Assembly (NCBI GenBank): GCA_034766995.1
Contig: CM068321.1
Coordinates: 13,241,026 to 13,305,025 of the forward strand
From: Acanthacorydalis orientalis
Lineage: Eukaryota; Arthropoda; Insecta; Megaloptera; Corydalidae
Reading direction: 5' to 3'
DNA: 64,000 nucleotides
Shown: positions 38,319 to 50,199 of the stretch, one piece after another
Numbering within the stretch: position 1 is the first letter of the stretch
How the letters are laid out: every line of letters starts with the position of its first letter
The notes under the pieces: model-generated
Seen by the model: only the letters and a program-made list of their open reading frames with translations
Databases searched by the model: none
What the model was told of the DNA's origin: nothing
Position numbers and translations under genes: made by a program

Positions 38319-38632
38319 CGAATAAGGTATATAAATACACTGCATCAATTATATATAATTATTTCAAGTCCTGAAATTATTAAGAATAAGACACGTATTT
38401 TATATTATCTAAGTATATTGTTATTATTACATATCACGTTAACTAAACATATGCATTTCTTTTCTATTTATCCCTACATAGTAATTGAATTTGAAATAAT
38501 AAATGGTTTTTATCAAGATTAAAAATGAAATAAATATTTTTCCTTGAAGGATAGATATTTAATTATCAGTGAATAAGAAGTATACATTTTACTAAGAAAA
38601 TAAACACAATTTTATATATTATTTATTGCGTT

Positions 38633-38670
38633 GATTTTCAAAATAAAGAATGATTTTCAAAATAAAGAAT
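38633..38670. repeat. 19-bp tandem duplication
   Basis: GATTTTCAAAATAAAGAAT occurs twice head to tail (38633-38651, 38652-38670), with a partial third unit. Confidence 0.85.
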
Positions 38671-39281
38671 AATTTTAAAACGTGATAAAAATGAACGAAT
38701 TAAACAACATACTTCAATTTGGAGTGATATAACTGAAAATCAAACAAAAGTTCGTAATAGAAATACAGTAAACATAAGAAAAGAAACAAATTGATCGTCA
38801 TTAACAAGTAAATGGAAAGTAATATCACTGTTGTGTTTAATTAATTTAGCAAACCTAATTAATATCTTACAATTGAATTGGACAATTTTGTTAAGGAAAT
38901 AAACAAATAAAAAAAAACAGTCTATTGGTTATGCTATTCAAAAGGAATCAAACATTTTAACATGGTTTCAGTAATATAAATAGGAAGCAGTAGAATAACT
39001 ATTGAGATAGTTATATGTAATAATGTAAACTTATTATTCACATCCAATTAAATATTTGACTGAACTCAAAATCCTCTGAGAATCAGCCTAAAATTTATCA
39101 AAAATTGATCAAAATAATATAAAAGCATAAACATGTATTTTTTACGCCTAACTAATCATATTTAGATTTAAGTGTACTTATATGATACAAATAAAACATT
39201 AAATAATATTTCATTAATTTTTAAACATTAAATAAAACAAAAACTGTCAAGCTCCATGATCTATTTAAGTAAACATAAAAA

Positions 39282-39283
<2 letters not shown>

Positions 39284-39331
<48 letters not shown>
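39284..39331. repeat. (TA)n microsatellite
   Basis: Pure TA run. Confidence 0.95.
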
Positions 39332-39333
<2 letters not shown>

Positions 39334-40009
39334 TAAAATTATAATAACACAATTATAAGGATGACGTTCTTTATTATTTTATATAAAAACTTTATATTTA
39401 TATTTTACCTCTAATAAAAAATCAAAAGCTATCAATCTAATATACGCAGCGTGCAAAAAACGGTCAAGTAAGTTACTAGTTATATATTCTTTTATTTTTA
39501 TCTTATTAAAACATTTAATAATATTCAAAACGTTTGGGGCTAAAATTGTTATTAAACGTGTCCGACACGGTACGTGTTAAAAAAATTGAATTACAAATAT
39601 AATTACAATTTGATGGACTGTACACATTGGAAGCACCTGACCAGTAATTTTAGTAGTTGATTGGCGATAAAATCTCAGAAGCCACTCGTTTTGTTTTGAC
39701 TATATGCTTATAAAGTTAAGTGCTTGTAGGCTTTTATTAAATGCACATTCATGTTGTTATACGTTTGATACATAGAAGACATTATCACTCAAGTTAATTA
39801 TTGTAAAATGTCTTAAATGTAATAATAAAAATTAGATAAGTTATTTAGATAATTATAGACACAAATATGCAATCAGTCACGTGTAACACGCACATACAAA
39901 GGTATACACTAATATTTATCAAACATATATATTTATAAGTACACTCCTAATAAATTCACACACACACTCCTACACAGATGTGTCATATTCCGACATAAAT
40001 TTAGTTCTT

Positions 40010-40010
40010 A

Positions 40011-40041
<31 letters not shown>

Positions 40042-40099
40042 TATGTTTATTTATATACACACTGACACAAATAAATCTACTAAATTTATGCACATCCTT

Positions 40100-40162
<63 letters not shown>
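40010..40162. repeat. Two (TA)n arrays
   Basis: TA arrays at about 40010-40045 and 40104-40162 separated by a short unique piece; together they produce a spurious 71-codon frame. Confidence 0.9.
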
Positions 40163-40163
<1 letters not shown>

Positions 40164-40260
40164 TTAAATCCTTTAATTTATTCATATTAATGTAAAAAAT
40201 ATTATGGGGGAAATTAATGTAAAAAAATATATATACTTAAATCCTTTAATTTATTCATAT
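40161..40260. repeat. Segmental tandem duplication
   Basis: TACTTAAATCCTTTAATTTA and the following TTCATAT occur at 40161-40187 and again at 40234-40260 (offset 73). Inside the spacer, TTAATGTAAAAAA is itself duplicated (about 40187 and 40214). Read as a recent local duplication beside a TA array. Confidence 0.85.
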
Positions 40261-40262
40261 AA

Positions 40263-40930
40263 TATAAAAATATTAAAAAAATTATACTGGGTTACAAGTT
40301 AAATACTATTCATATTTGAGGAAAATATGGTTTAACATTGTCATCTTCAACATTTAACGATACGTTGATAAATAAATTCGTTGTCCAATGTTTTATAATT
40401 GCCAAGAATCAATTTAATTGTTTAAATTTTATAATCTTAAACAGATTTTTTTGAATTTTTTTGTTGAGACTTCTTTAAAAAGATTCTTCATTAAAAAATT
40501 AAAGAAGAAGACCAATGTAAGACAAATACGGAAAAGAACTTTAATAGTATCTCTACACTGTGATAAAAATCTAGCTACGATTCAGTTCCTTTCACGTGTA
40601 TGTGTACAGTATAACAATATTTAGATATCACTGGAACTTTGTATAAAAATGATAAATCTAACACTTCCGTATTATAGCGTTTAAACTGAAACATAGTAAA
40701 TCACTCGAATAATCCAGATAAAACTAGAATCATATAAAATTTTCCTATCAATTAATTATCTTTCAATATTTAAAAATGATCACAGAAAATATAATTTAGT
40801 CAATAAATGACAAATCTTCTAGATTAATTTTTACAATGGATCATTTTTTTAACTATCCTAGCTAATTGTATTTATATATTAGAGCAGCTTAATAGATACA
40901 GAGGGCTAGTCTGAGCTATAATTATTATTC

Positions 40931-40969
<39 letters not shown>

Positions 40970-41834
40970 TTTTTTAATGTGCATCCAAGGTATGTACCGT
41001 CAAAAAACGATTTATTGAAACATCTTTATACAATAACAAAAATAACAAACCCTATACCACGGAAGAGTAATCAAAAAAAAATAATTCCAATACAAAAACA
41101 TATTTGTAACTCTTTAATAAAACTTCAAATACCACGTGTCAAAACAAACTGTTTTTTTTTTCATTTTATCACATCAATATGTCTATATATTCAAAAACAT
41201 CTTTATAAGATAGATTTTATTAGTCATAAAAATTAGTTTGAAACAAATATAAAATTTAATTCTTAATGCCATTTTTTTAACTTTTTCCTCGAGAAATGTG
41301 GATAATTAATATTTTAGAGTACATCTCTGGTTTTACGAAAACCATTAAATGTATTAAATATAATATTAATATTTGTAAAAACGGTGGAATAAAAATTTAA
41401 AAAAGAAATTCTTTGTATCATTTTTGTCGTCTTATCTACGAACAGATTTATATACAAAGTGTAATAAGTAAGAAATACAAGCATCTTCTATATCAGAAAG
41501 CAATTACTTTCTGAGATTTATTAACACGATTTTAATACTTATTCAAGTTCTCATAAACTCTGTCCCCTTTAACACTCCGTATTTTAAATAGTTTATATAT
41601 TTTACTGCAGGTATGTCTATTGAGAAACCAACTAAATTAAACTATATAAATGAATTAACTACGTATATGTTTCATTTCTCATAAATTACTGTTTTAATGG
41701 GTTAACTTTATAAGTAAAAATAACTATGGTTACACTTATCCATATTAACATTAAGACAAATATCTTATATTTAACTAATAAAACGTTTTTTTCACATTTA
41801 ATGTTTGAAAAATAAATAAATATACATTTATTCG

Positions 41835-41903
<69 letters not shown>

Positions 41904-43090
41904 ATTTTACTATCCTACTTATTTTTCATAAATGAAGTAAACGAAAAATATTATCTATTGAAAGTGAGTTTAAAAAATCGAACATTATTTCGAATCTCAC
42001 CAAATTACAAAATACAGTTTTATATTAAAACTGTATTATTACTTACTTTCTTTCAAAAATACAATCAAAATTATTTCTTGTTTAATGAGACGTTGAAATC
42101 TTTAAATATAATAATAATATCTAATCTTCTGCTTTATTTCAAATATGTTTATAAATATTTACACAAATTCTAAATTAAAATTTAATTAAATTATATTTTA
42201 ATTGAATTATTTAAATAATCAGTAACTCCAAAAGTTGATTTACAAAAATGTAAAATTTATTTCATTATCAAAATATCTTAAAACTTTATCTAAAATGTAA
42301 TAATTTATAAAAGATGTGAAAGAAGATTTCTTCAACAATTTGACATGTATCGTCTGTGTCACATCTACTTTATTACATTTGTTTAAACTTTTACATGACA
42401 AACTACAATGTATAGACGTCAGACATATTTCATTTACTATTTATTCGTTTTCTTCTCTACAACGTATAAATAAACAATTTAATTTCAAATTACGTTTTTG
42501 TCGCATTGTTCGCATCACTAGTGATCAGGCGAGACTGTTGGCAGCTTTTTGTGAACAGTCATAATATAATTCGTCTTTGGAACGTTTGTTTCATTCAAAG
42601 AATTCGTTTTTATACACATTGTTCGAATATGTTATTTCGAATGATTCTTTAACTAATTTAGATTTTTTAAATATTTATTCACAAGGATTAAATGCATCTA
42701 ATTAAGGAATATATCAGAAAATTAAATTCTATATAATTTAAAATATAAAATATAATGTTGACTTAATAACTGAATTCTGGACATTTCGTCGCAATTATCA
42801 ATATTTTTTCTTACAGTAAAAAGTTACTTGCTTGTTCACTCAGGGCCAATTCATTTGGCAGTCTAAGAATTAATTCCTCCATGAACTAACAACAAGTCAT
42901 TCTTCAATGTCCTACTAAAACAAACTCATATAGTTTATAATTTTTAGAAATAAATTAATACTTTAAATACTACAAAATTTATGTTTTTATTTTACTTGCG
43001 TTCTGAAATTAACAGAAAATTATGTTTAAGAGCATCTGCACCTTTTCAATAGAAGAAATGTTATGTCTATTAAAGTACTAAAATTAATAA
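40263..43090. other. AT-rich non-coding stretch
   Basis: Microsatellites at about 40933-40968 and 41838-41902. Open frames near 40979, 41958 and 42316 are Lys/Asn/Ile/Phe-rich, without recognised motif, and I do not call them genes. Confidence 0.45.
41838..41902. repeat. (TA)n microsatellite
   Basis: TA run with one TG interruption. Confidence 0.95.
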
Positions 43091-43094
43091 GTAT

Positions 43095-43235
43095 TAATTT
43101 TTCTACATATTAGTTCTCTCAAGATGATTTTATCAAGAAACAATCAAAAATAACCAATAATCAATGATTTAATATTTTTGGTCAGATTTTTTTCGGTGTT
43201 AGTCAGTTTAATTCCTTTGTAAATGTTAACGAATA
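43095..43235. repeat. Fold-back MITE-like element, copy I (right half)
   Basis: AACAATCAAAAATAACCAAT, then AATATTTTTGGTCAGATTTTTT, matches the right arm of copies C-E. The left arm is missing or unrecognisable. Confidence 0.45.
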
Positions 43236-43439
43236 AAGTAACTTCTTAACGGTCTCAAGTATCATTTATTGCTCTAAATGGAGAAATATCTTATTTCTAA
43301 TTTCGAATGAGATATAAATCTTCTTTTAATTTACCTTTAATATTTCTAAAGTTAATCACTTCAAATTATTAAATAATCAAACTTTACTAATTTGTATAGA
43401 AATGTAATCTGTTTAACCTGGAACCAATGCTATTGATTA

Positions 43440-43690
43440 GGATACAGTATACTCCTCATTTCACAACTGTATTTTTATCTCACCCTGTAAACCATAAATG
43501 TCTTTCTGAACAAAGATGTTAAGATAACTCAGCACTCCAGGGCTATGAGAATGATGACATCACAACCAAATCAGCATCATAAATTATAACAATGACCAAT
43601 AATAAATGATTAGACATTTTTAAATTATAAAAATAGATTTAAACAGTGATTATTGAATAAAATAGTCAACAATAATCATAATTACCATTT
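43440..43690. repeat. Fold-back MITE-like element, copy J
   Basis: Left arm TTTCACAACTGTATTTTTATCTCACC and CTGTAAACCATAAA matches the left arms of D and E. The centre has CAGGGCTATGAGAATGATGA. Right arm ACAATGACCAATAATAAATGA. Strongly diverged. Confidence 0.45.
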
Positions 43691-43699
43691 CATTAAATA

Positions 43700-44800
43700 A
43701 CTGAGGGAGTTGATATTCCTTCAAAATTCAATGATAAATTATAATATAATACTAGGATTATAATTTAAATACAATTATAAATATTAAAATTTTTATAATT
43801 TACTGAATTTATTACGTGTTTTGAAAAAATATTACCGTAACTGTTAAACACTTTTTTTGTGTCAGTTATTTAATATTTCTTAAAATAAATAACCTTTTTC
43901 CTTATTCAACAATTCATAAACACAGATTTTAAAACAATAATTTTTAAGTATAATTGTTATCTTATCAATATTTAAAGAAAAAATTGTTTATATAAAACTA
44001 ACTTTAGTGGGTTGTTTAGTTGTATATTTATTTGGTCATAATTTGTTTATGCAAATCATGCTATACAAGATTTCGTTTCTTTTATGATTTGTTACTGAAA
44101 ACATTTGTTTATATAAATCAAAAAGCTAAATCTCTTATCAATTAATTAAAAAGTGTTTGTATTTAAACAAACATATTGAATTATTGACCAGTGTATCATA
44201 ACTTTGATTCATTTCTCAGTATATTTTATGTTTTAATAATAAAAAATATCCACGAGAAAAAGCATAACGATTATCGATCTTTAAAACATAAGAATGTGTA
44301 AAATATTTAAAGAAATATAAAATACATAACGTGCGATTGAGAAAATCTAAGTAAATAAAAGATATTGAAATATAAGCTATAAAATATCCGATCGAAATAA
44401 AGAAGACCATTAAGCAACTGTATGTTTATTACATGAAAATAATACGGACAGATTATGTTCGATGTCTGAAGATCAACTGGAGAAAAATACGAGAAGACGA
44501 CAGCCACTTCAGACATCTGACATATGTTGCAACGCATCAGGCGACAAAACTGCATTCTGGCGTCTGCAACTTGATCGTGTACAATTTGTCTGACCGTCAA
44601 TCGATTCAGACCGATCACATGTTGAATTTGTAATCGATATTGAATTTATTGCATATATGGATAAAACATAGGACACACCTTTTTTCTCAAAATTGTTTTG
44701 TGTTTGATTTAAAATATAAAATTTTTTTTACAATATTTTTTTTGTATTCGTCTATCCTAGTCATTTATATTACTATTAAATATTACCGTCATAGTATAAT
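43700..44800. other. AT-rich non-coding stretch
   Basis: No gene. The block 44430-44640 is GC-richer and open in frames on both strands, with an 11-bp perfect inverted repeat (GATGTCTGAAG 44461-44471, CTTCAGACATC 44507-44517). No protein family is recognised. Confidence 0.35.
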
Positions 44801-44806
44801 TAATAC

Positions 44807-44808
44807 AA

Positions 44809-44869
<61 letters not shown>
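44807..44869. repeat. (CA)n(TA)n compound microsatellite at RTE 3' end
   Basis: (CA) run then (TA) run, abutting the 3' end of the minus-strand RTE fragment, where the sister copy at 56.46 kb has an (ATC)n tail instead. Confidence 0.95.
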
Positions 44870-44871
<2 letters not shown>

Positions 44872-45711
44872 CTTCAGCCTCTGTTAATCTACTGCTAGAT
44901 AAAGGCCTCTTCCATGATTTTCCATTTTGTTCGATTCAGTGCCTCTCTTTTCCACAGATTTTCAAGAAAGTTTTTAATATCCTTATCCCATCTGTTCATT
45001 GGTCTCTTTCTCGGTCTTTTCATATTCCTTGGTTCCCAATCAATAATTTCTCTTGTCCATCGGTTGTCTTCTCTTCTTGCGATATGTCCTGCCCATTTCC
45101 ATTTCAGACTCTTTACTCTTCTTATTATATCTGTGACTCCTGTTTGTTTTCGTATCCATTCTATCCTCTTCCTATCTCTTCTTGTTATTCCCAACATGCA
45201 TCTTTCCATATTTCGTTATGTTGTTTGGAGTCTGAACTATTTTGGCGTTAAGCACCCATGTTTCGCTGCCGTAGGTAATGACTGGTAGTATACACTGATC
45301 AAATACTTTTTTCTTTAAACAGAGTAGGATTGTTGATTTAAATATCGAGGAGTTTCGTCCAAAAGAGCTCCATCCCATTTTTATTCTCCTATTTATTTCT
45401 TCAGTGAATGATCCATCTTTGTTGATAAGCTGGCCTAGATAGACATATTTCGTAACTTCTTCTATTTCCGTTCCATTCATTTCAATTTTCTTCGAACAGA
45501 CAAACGCATTGAACAGTACTTTTTTGTCTTTGTATGATTCATGTTGAGGCCAATTTTTTGACTGGCATCGTTTAGTTCTTCTATCCTCTTTTGCAACTCT
45601 TCCGGAGTATTTGCGAAAATAACTATATCATCAGCAAACCGGAGATGGGTTAATCTTTCGCCCTTTATTTCGATTCCTTTGTCCTCCCACTCGAGCAATT
45701 TCAATACTTCA
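44870..45711 (-). pseudogene. RTE-like non-LTR retrotransposon 3' fragment, minus strand
   Basis: The 3' part of a reverse transcriptase polyprotein, readable through three frames (about 45704-45477, 45480-45172, 45209-44895). Order: LLEWEDKGIEI, then RLTHLRFADDIVIFA with the catalytic FADD (YXDD-type) box at about 45640, then VYLGQLINKDGSFTEEINRR, ILPVITYGSETW, and the characteristic C-terminal stretch WKWAGHIARREDNRWT and RPMNRWDKDIK. The endonuclease and the 5' half of the RT are missing; the break is exactly at a TA array (45712). Two frameshifts and the truncation make it non-functional. Such RTE-like elements are common in arthropod genomes. The opposite-strand 124-codon frame is a shadow. 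Confidence 0.85.
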
Positions 45712-45728
45712 TATATATATATATATAT
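45712..45728. repeat. Short (TA)n at 5' break of RTE fragment
   Basis: A short TA run exactly where the retrotransposon coding sequence stops. Confidence 0.85.
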
Positions 45729-46157
45729 TTACGATATACATTGTAGATACACAAAATACTAATTTACTTATTAAGGAAATATTAAAAAAAAATTACTGAT
45801 ATTGTTGTAAATATTGTCAAATTTCGTGGTTAATAATACATATTTTAATATTTTCTATGAAAATCGTAATCATCAGCTCTTTTAGCTCGTTTTGTTTCAA
45901 CTTTAGCTTTCAAATATTCAAAATTGTTCTCCTTTTGATTTAAACTATGATTTTTTTTATTTATGAACTGAATTGATCAAAACTGACTTCTCATTCTGAA
46001 AAAATATTTATATTTTTTTTAAGAAATTCGTAGATTGTTTTGGTTAATGTCAATTGAAAATTATGAATAAAGATTTAATGTAAATGATTATACAATAAAT
46101 AAAATATCATATCTACTTTATTAGGATTGGAGATTATAATGAAGTTCTTTTAATAGT

Positions 46158-46161
<4 letters not shown>

Positions 46162-46227
<66 letters not shown>
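46162..46227. repeat. (TA)n microsatellite
   Basis: Pure TA run of about 65 bases. Confidence 0.95.
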
Positions 46228-46876
46228 TCAAGTATACATTTGTTTATTTTGTGTTTGATGACAATCAAATATGAAATCTACTAAAGCTAATGATTAGAAC
46301 CATATGCGAGAAATATTTGTGCGCAGATTTATGAACATTTGTATTGTCTAGTAATATCTCACAGATAAAGACAAGGCCCCCCGGCTAAAATCTACACGGA
46401 CGTCGTCCAACATATATTAATTTCGGAATTGTCATCGTCATGTTCTGCATAATATACTATAAGCAAACATATGTGATACAAGCTTTATATTATATGTACA
46501 TTCCATGCGACGTGAATACAGAATTATGCATCGTGTTTAAATTATACATGAGTGTCCGAGATACTAAATCTTTAGTCGAGGTGTATACGAGCACCGCTCA
46601 GTTGAAGTAACGTTGGTCAACAAAGTCAAAAAAAAAACACATCTTTTTTATTCAAAAATATGACCGGTGAAGACTTTATGCTGGAATGTATTAAATTATG
46701 ATCACTTTCTTACATCTCGATTTATGTATTTGATAGTTATAAATAAAGTTATTTTAGAAGAGATCAACTTTGTATTAAATATAATGCTTTCATCATTTAA
46801 AAATGTATACATCAAGTCTGATATATTTACAAAAATAAGTATTAATAAAATTAATCATTTTGAAACATTATACATA

Positions 46877-46877
<1 letters not shown>

Positions 46878-46918
<41 letters not shown>
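46878..46918. repeat. (TA)n microsatellite
   Basis: Pure TA run about 130 bases before the mariner-derived region. Confidence 0.95.
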
Positions 46919-46920
<2 letters not shown>

Positions 46921-47049
46921 TTTCATAATTTATATAGTGAAATTGGTTTAAATTAAATGCACATATAATTTGTTCTTAAACTGAGATATTATCGGCTCGA
47001 AATAATTCTGTCAAAATATTTTACACAGACAATAACAGTTTTTAAGTAT

Positions 47050-48120
47050 GTGAAAGTGCAGATAGGATAAAATCTGAATTCAAGGTGTGACTCAGTTTTT
47101 TTTGTGAGGGAAACCGCGCAGAAGATTCATGAGAGGATATTTTCTATATTGGGTGAATCTGGTCCTTCCTACGAAACCGTTCGACTTTGGGCGAATGAAT
47201 TTTTAAACGTGGCAGAATGAGCATAGAAGATGTATCATACTCAGGAGGCCAGAGAAATACTGTCATACCAGAAATCATCGATAAAGACCACGATATGATT
47301 TTGTCCGACCGGCGAGTGAAACTGAGCGAAATAGCAGATGTCATAGGCATCTCAGTTGATCGAACGTATTTCATTTTTTATAATGAAGTGTGTATGTAAG
47401 GACTTTCCAAAAAATGAGTGCTGCATTTGGTCAGTACAAAGGAAAAATGAGTTTGTATGCGAGCATCCGACTCATTGAAACTGTTTAAGAAGAATTCAAT
47501 GAATTTCATGTGTCTTTTTGTAACTATGAATGAAACTTGGATTCATAGTTATACATCAAAATCAAAAATGAAATCAAAACAGTGGACTGAACGTGGCGAA
47601 ACGGTTCCGAAGAAGGCAAAGATGTTTATTCGACTGGATAGGCGATGGCGTTAGTTTTCTTGGATTACAAAGGAATTCTCTTAATCGACTATCTTCAGAA
47701 GAAAAAAAAACAGTTACTAGCTTCTACAACGCATTACTGTTGGAGAATTTGAAGGCAGCGATTGTGGAAAAATGACCCAGAATAACAAAGAAAAAGGTAT
47801 TGTTTCATCATGATAATGCACTAACTCATTCAAGCCTTCTCACTCAGCAAAAATTGACAAAATTGGAATTTGAAATCCTTCCAAATCCATCGTACTCGTC
47901 TGATTTAGCTCCCTCAGACTTTCCTGTCTGGAAACCGATTTGGGTAGAATGAAGAGACAATATAAACCGCAAACGGCTATTTTGAGTACCTCGAAGAAAC
48001 CCTCTTCCAAGAGGGAATCGCGAAGCTGAAGAAATATTCAGGCAAGTGCGTTGAGCTTCGAGGGGATTACATCGAAAAATAAAGTACACTTTGAAACTGA
48101 AATTGTTGTCTCAAATATAG
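47050..48120 (+). pseudogene. Decayed irritans-type mariner transposase
   Basis: The transposase is recognisable on the plus strand across frameshifts from near 47107 to the stop near 48081. Blocks: IHERIFSILGESGPSYETVRL (helix-turn-helix 1, about 47120, listed here in part), IIDKDHDMILSDRRVKLSEI (about 47273), MNETWIHSY (about 47525; first catalytic Asp replaced by Asn), VLFHHDNALTHS (about 47800; second Asp kept), LAPSDF (about 47908; third Asp kept), and the C-terminus GKCVELRGDYIEK (about 48042). No inverted-repeat ends could be matched, so the outer limits are approximate. It is a different lineage from the 8.3-kb mariner. It resembles the deleted copies at 5.4 and 52.1 kb in subfamily but retains the N-terminal domain they lack. 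Confidence 0.8.
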
Positions 48121-48304
48121 AACCAAGTTACTCTTCAAAATCATCTCGCAATGTTAAAAGAGATAAAACTATACTGAATGATGAAATCCTGTAAAACTGT
48201 CTTTTACAATTAATTATTTATTTATCGATACAATTTAAACTCTAAATAAGGTAGACAAAACTTGAAATATATTCTGCTCTCAAAAGTATGCAATCTTATA
48301 CTTG

Positions 48305-48345
<41 letters not shown>

Positions 48346-48374
48346 ATGCGTATGTGTATATATATATATATAAT
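48305..48374. repeat. (TA)n(TG)n(TA)n compound microsatellite
   Basis: TA array, (TG)8-9, then TATGCGTATGTGTATATATA. Confidence 0.95.
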
Positions 48375-48715
48375 ATTAATCTGTATGTATTACATATTTG
48401 TCTTATATGAGTTTAATTTATTTTTGAGAGATTAAAAAAAGAGTTAATTAGTTTTTTCAGTTGTTTATCTTAACATTTACTTTTCAGAATAATAAAATTT
48501 GTATATGAACTTCTTAAATATTTGTTATTAAAAATATTTTTAATTCTTACTCTGGAAAATATAACTAGAAAACGAAATATCAACAGTTTTATTATAACAT
48601 AAAACACTATTATTACAACTAATATATGTATATTATAAATAATATCTAACTGAATTATTATTTATTGAACTCTCATTTAAGAGAAAAAGGGGGGTTTCAG
48701 TATAGTCATGCTAGA

Positions 48716-48716
<1 letters not shown>

Positions 48717-48759
<43 letters not shown>
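48717..48759. repeat. (TA)n microsatellite
   Basis: Pure TA run; it seeds a 71-codon spurious frame. Confidence 0.95.
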
Positions 48760-48761
<2 letters not shown>

Positions 48762-50110
48762 AAAAAGAATATTAAAATTGTGTATTCATGCGACAAGTTC
48801 ATAAATAACAAAAATTATGGGCGTATATTAAAAAGAAACAATTTCAAACATTTACAAGTTACTTGCATAAATATCCACGAAATAACAAGAATTCGAAAAG
48901 CAACAAGTATTTTAAAATCATAAATTTAATTCCACTGTGAACGGTTATAAAATATTTCAATATTGACATCTTCTAGCGTGATCATCCACAACTTTATTAT
49001 CATCACAAAATTTCATCGTTAAAAGATAAACATATTTTTTGCTCGTAACAATTTTAATGTATTTCGCTGTTGATTAGATTTATTAGTTTACATATTTGTC
49101 TTTTTGTGATTATTTATGTTTTTAGATTTGTGTTTATCAATCTATATTAGTCGTATATATAATAGATAAGAAACTATGAACATTTCAGTTTCAGAGTGGT
49201 TTGATATTTTATGCTTATTTTTTGAATATGTTATGAATATATTTAGATCTATTTATTTTAAAAAGAATTAATTATAAACGAAATTTTCTGTAAACAATTT
49301 CTTATATAAAATTAAAATTCAAATAAATAAAAGTCTTCCAACGGAATGTCTAAAATAAAAATAAACTTGAATATTTACTATCAAAAATACAGTGAAATCA
49401 ATTTAAAAAAAATACATTAAAATTATATTTTTTCGAGATGAAACCTCCAAACAGAAATTCGGTAAACTATTTTAAGCACCTGTGAACACAGACTATTTTT
49501 ATGTTTATTATAAATTATTTAAATATCATCTGTAACATTTTTATGTTTTAAAATTAAGTAAATATGAAATTTGTTGAAAAAAAAAATCCTGTTATTCATT
49601 TCCATTTACTTATATTACTATAGATAATCATTTAAAATCAAACTTTTGTTAGTCTTAATTTTTCATTGTGCATAAAAGATATCAATGATTTATAAAGTTA
49701 TAGTTATGTTATTGTATTAGTTACTTATACTATACTGTATAAAATTTGATTTTAAACAATAACCACATTGAAATTGGTTAGATGCTAATTTACAGTGAAT
49801 TTAGTCGCTGCAATTCAAGCGATTGGTAAATAAAATATCTAGGCTTGTACTCGTAGAATTTAGAAGCTACAAGTTGGTTATTTGTTATTATAGTAACTAT
49901 TTGCTAAACAGTTTTGAAAACTTTATATACTTGAGAACTTTGAAAATTACAATCCAAACTTCTGATACAAATACTGAAACAGAAAGTTTTGGTATTCGCA
50001 ACAGATGTCAAAAAGATATAACAATGTTAGCAGTGACTAAAAATAAAAATATTTTTTTCAATTTAATTTTTGAAGGAATTTCCATTCTTATTAGATTATC
50101 TTGTTGGCTT
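48760..50110. other. AT-rich non-coding stretch
   Basis: No gene or repeat is recognised. The 103-codon frame at 49823-50134 is the longest non-repeat frame here, but it has no motif and runs into the mariner MITE at 50115, so I do not call it a gene. Confidence 0.45.
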
Positions 50111-50114
50111 GTTA

Positions 50115-50194
50115 TTAGGTTGGTAGAAAAATAAATGCTGTTTTTAACATGCAAATTCATAACGAATACCGTAATTATTTTCTTACCGATCTAA
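50115..50194. mobile_element. 80-bp mariner MITE
   Basis: TTAGGTTGGTAGAAAAATAA at the left and TTATTTTCTTACCGATCTAA at the right are inverted repeats, flanked by TA target duplications (50113-50114, 50195-50196). The left end is almost identical to that of the 546-bp element at 20454, including some internal bases (AAATTCATA). It therefore appears to be a further-shrunken derivative of the same family, reduced to little more than its two ends. Confidence 0.85.
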
Positions 50195-50199
50195 TATAT

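Larger units (their letters stand above)
45730..46990. other. AT-rich stretch; GC-richer patch at 46.37-46.62 kb
   Basis: Microsatellites at 46162-46227 and 46878-46918. The patch 46370-46620 (CAAGGCCCCCCGGCTAAAAT and following) is compositionally distinct but has no frame or RNA feature I recognise. Confidence 0.4.

Noticed and set aside
44461..44517. miRNA-like hairpin from an 11-bp inverted repeat
   Set aside because: The stem is too short and the loop too long (35 bases) for a miRNA precursor.
44914..45288. 124-codon plus-strand frame
   Set aside because: It is the antisense shadow of the minus-strand RTE C-terminal region, which has recognisable motifs.
49823..50134. 103-codon plus-strand frame
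   Set aside because: No motif or family is recognised, and its 3' end runs into the 80-bp mariner MITE; chance frame more likely.
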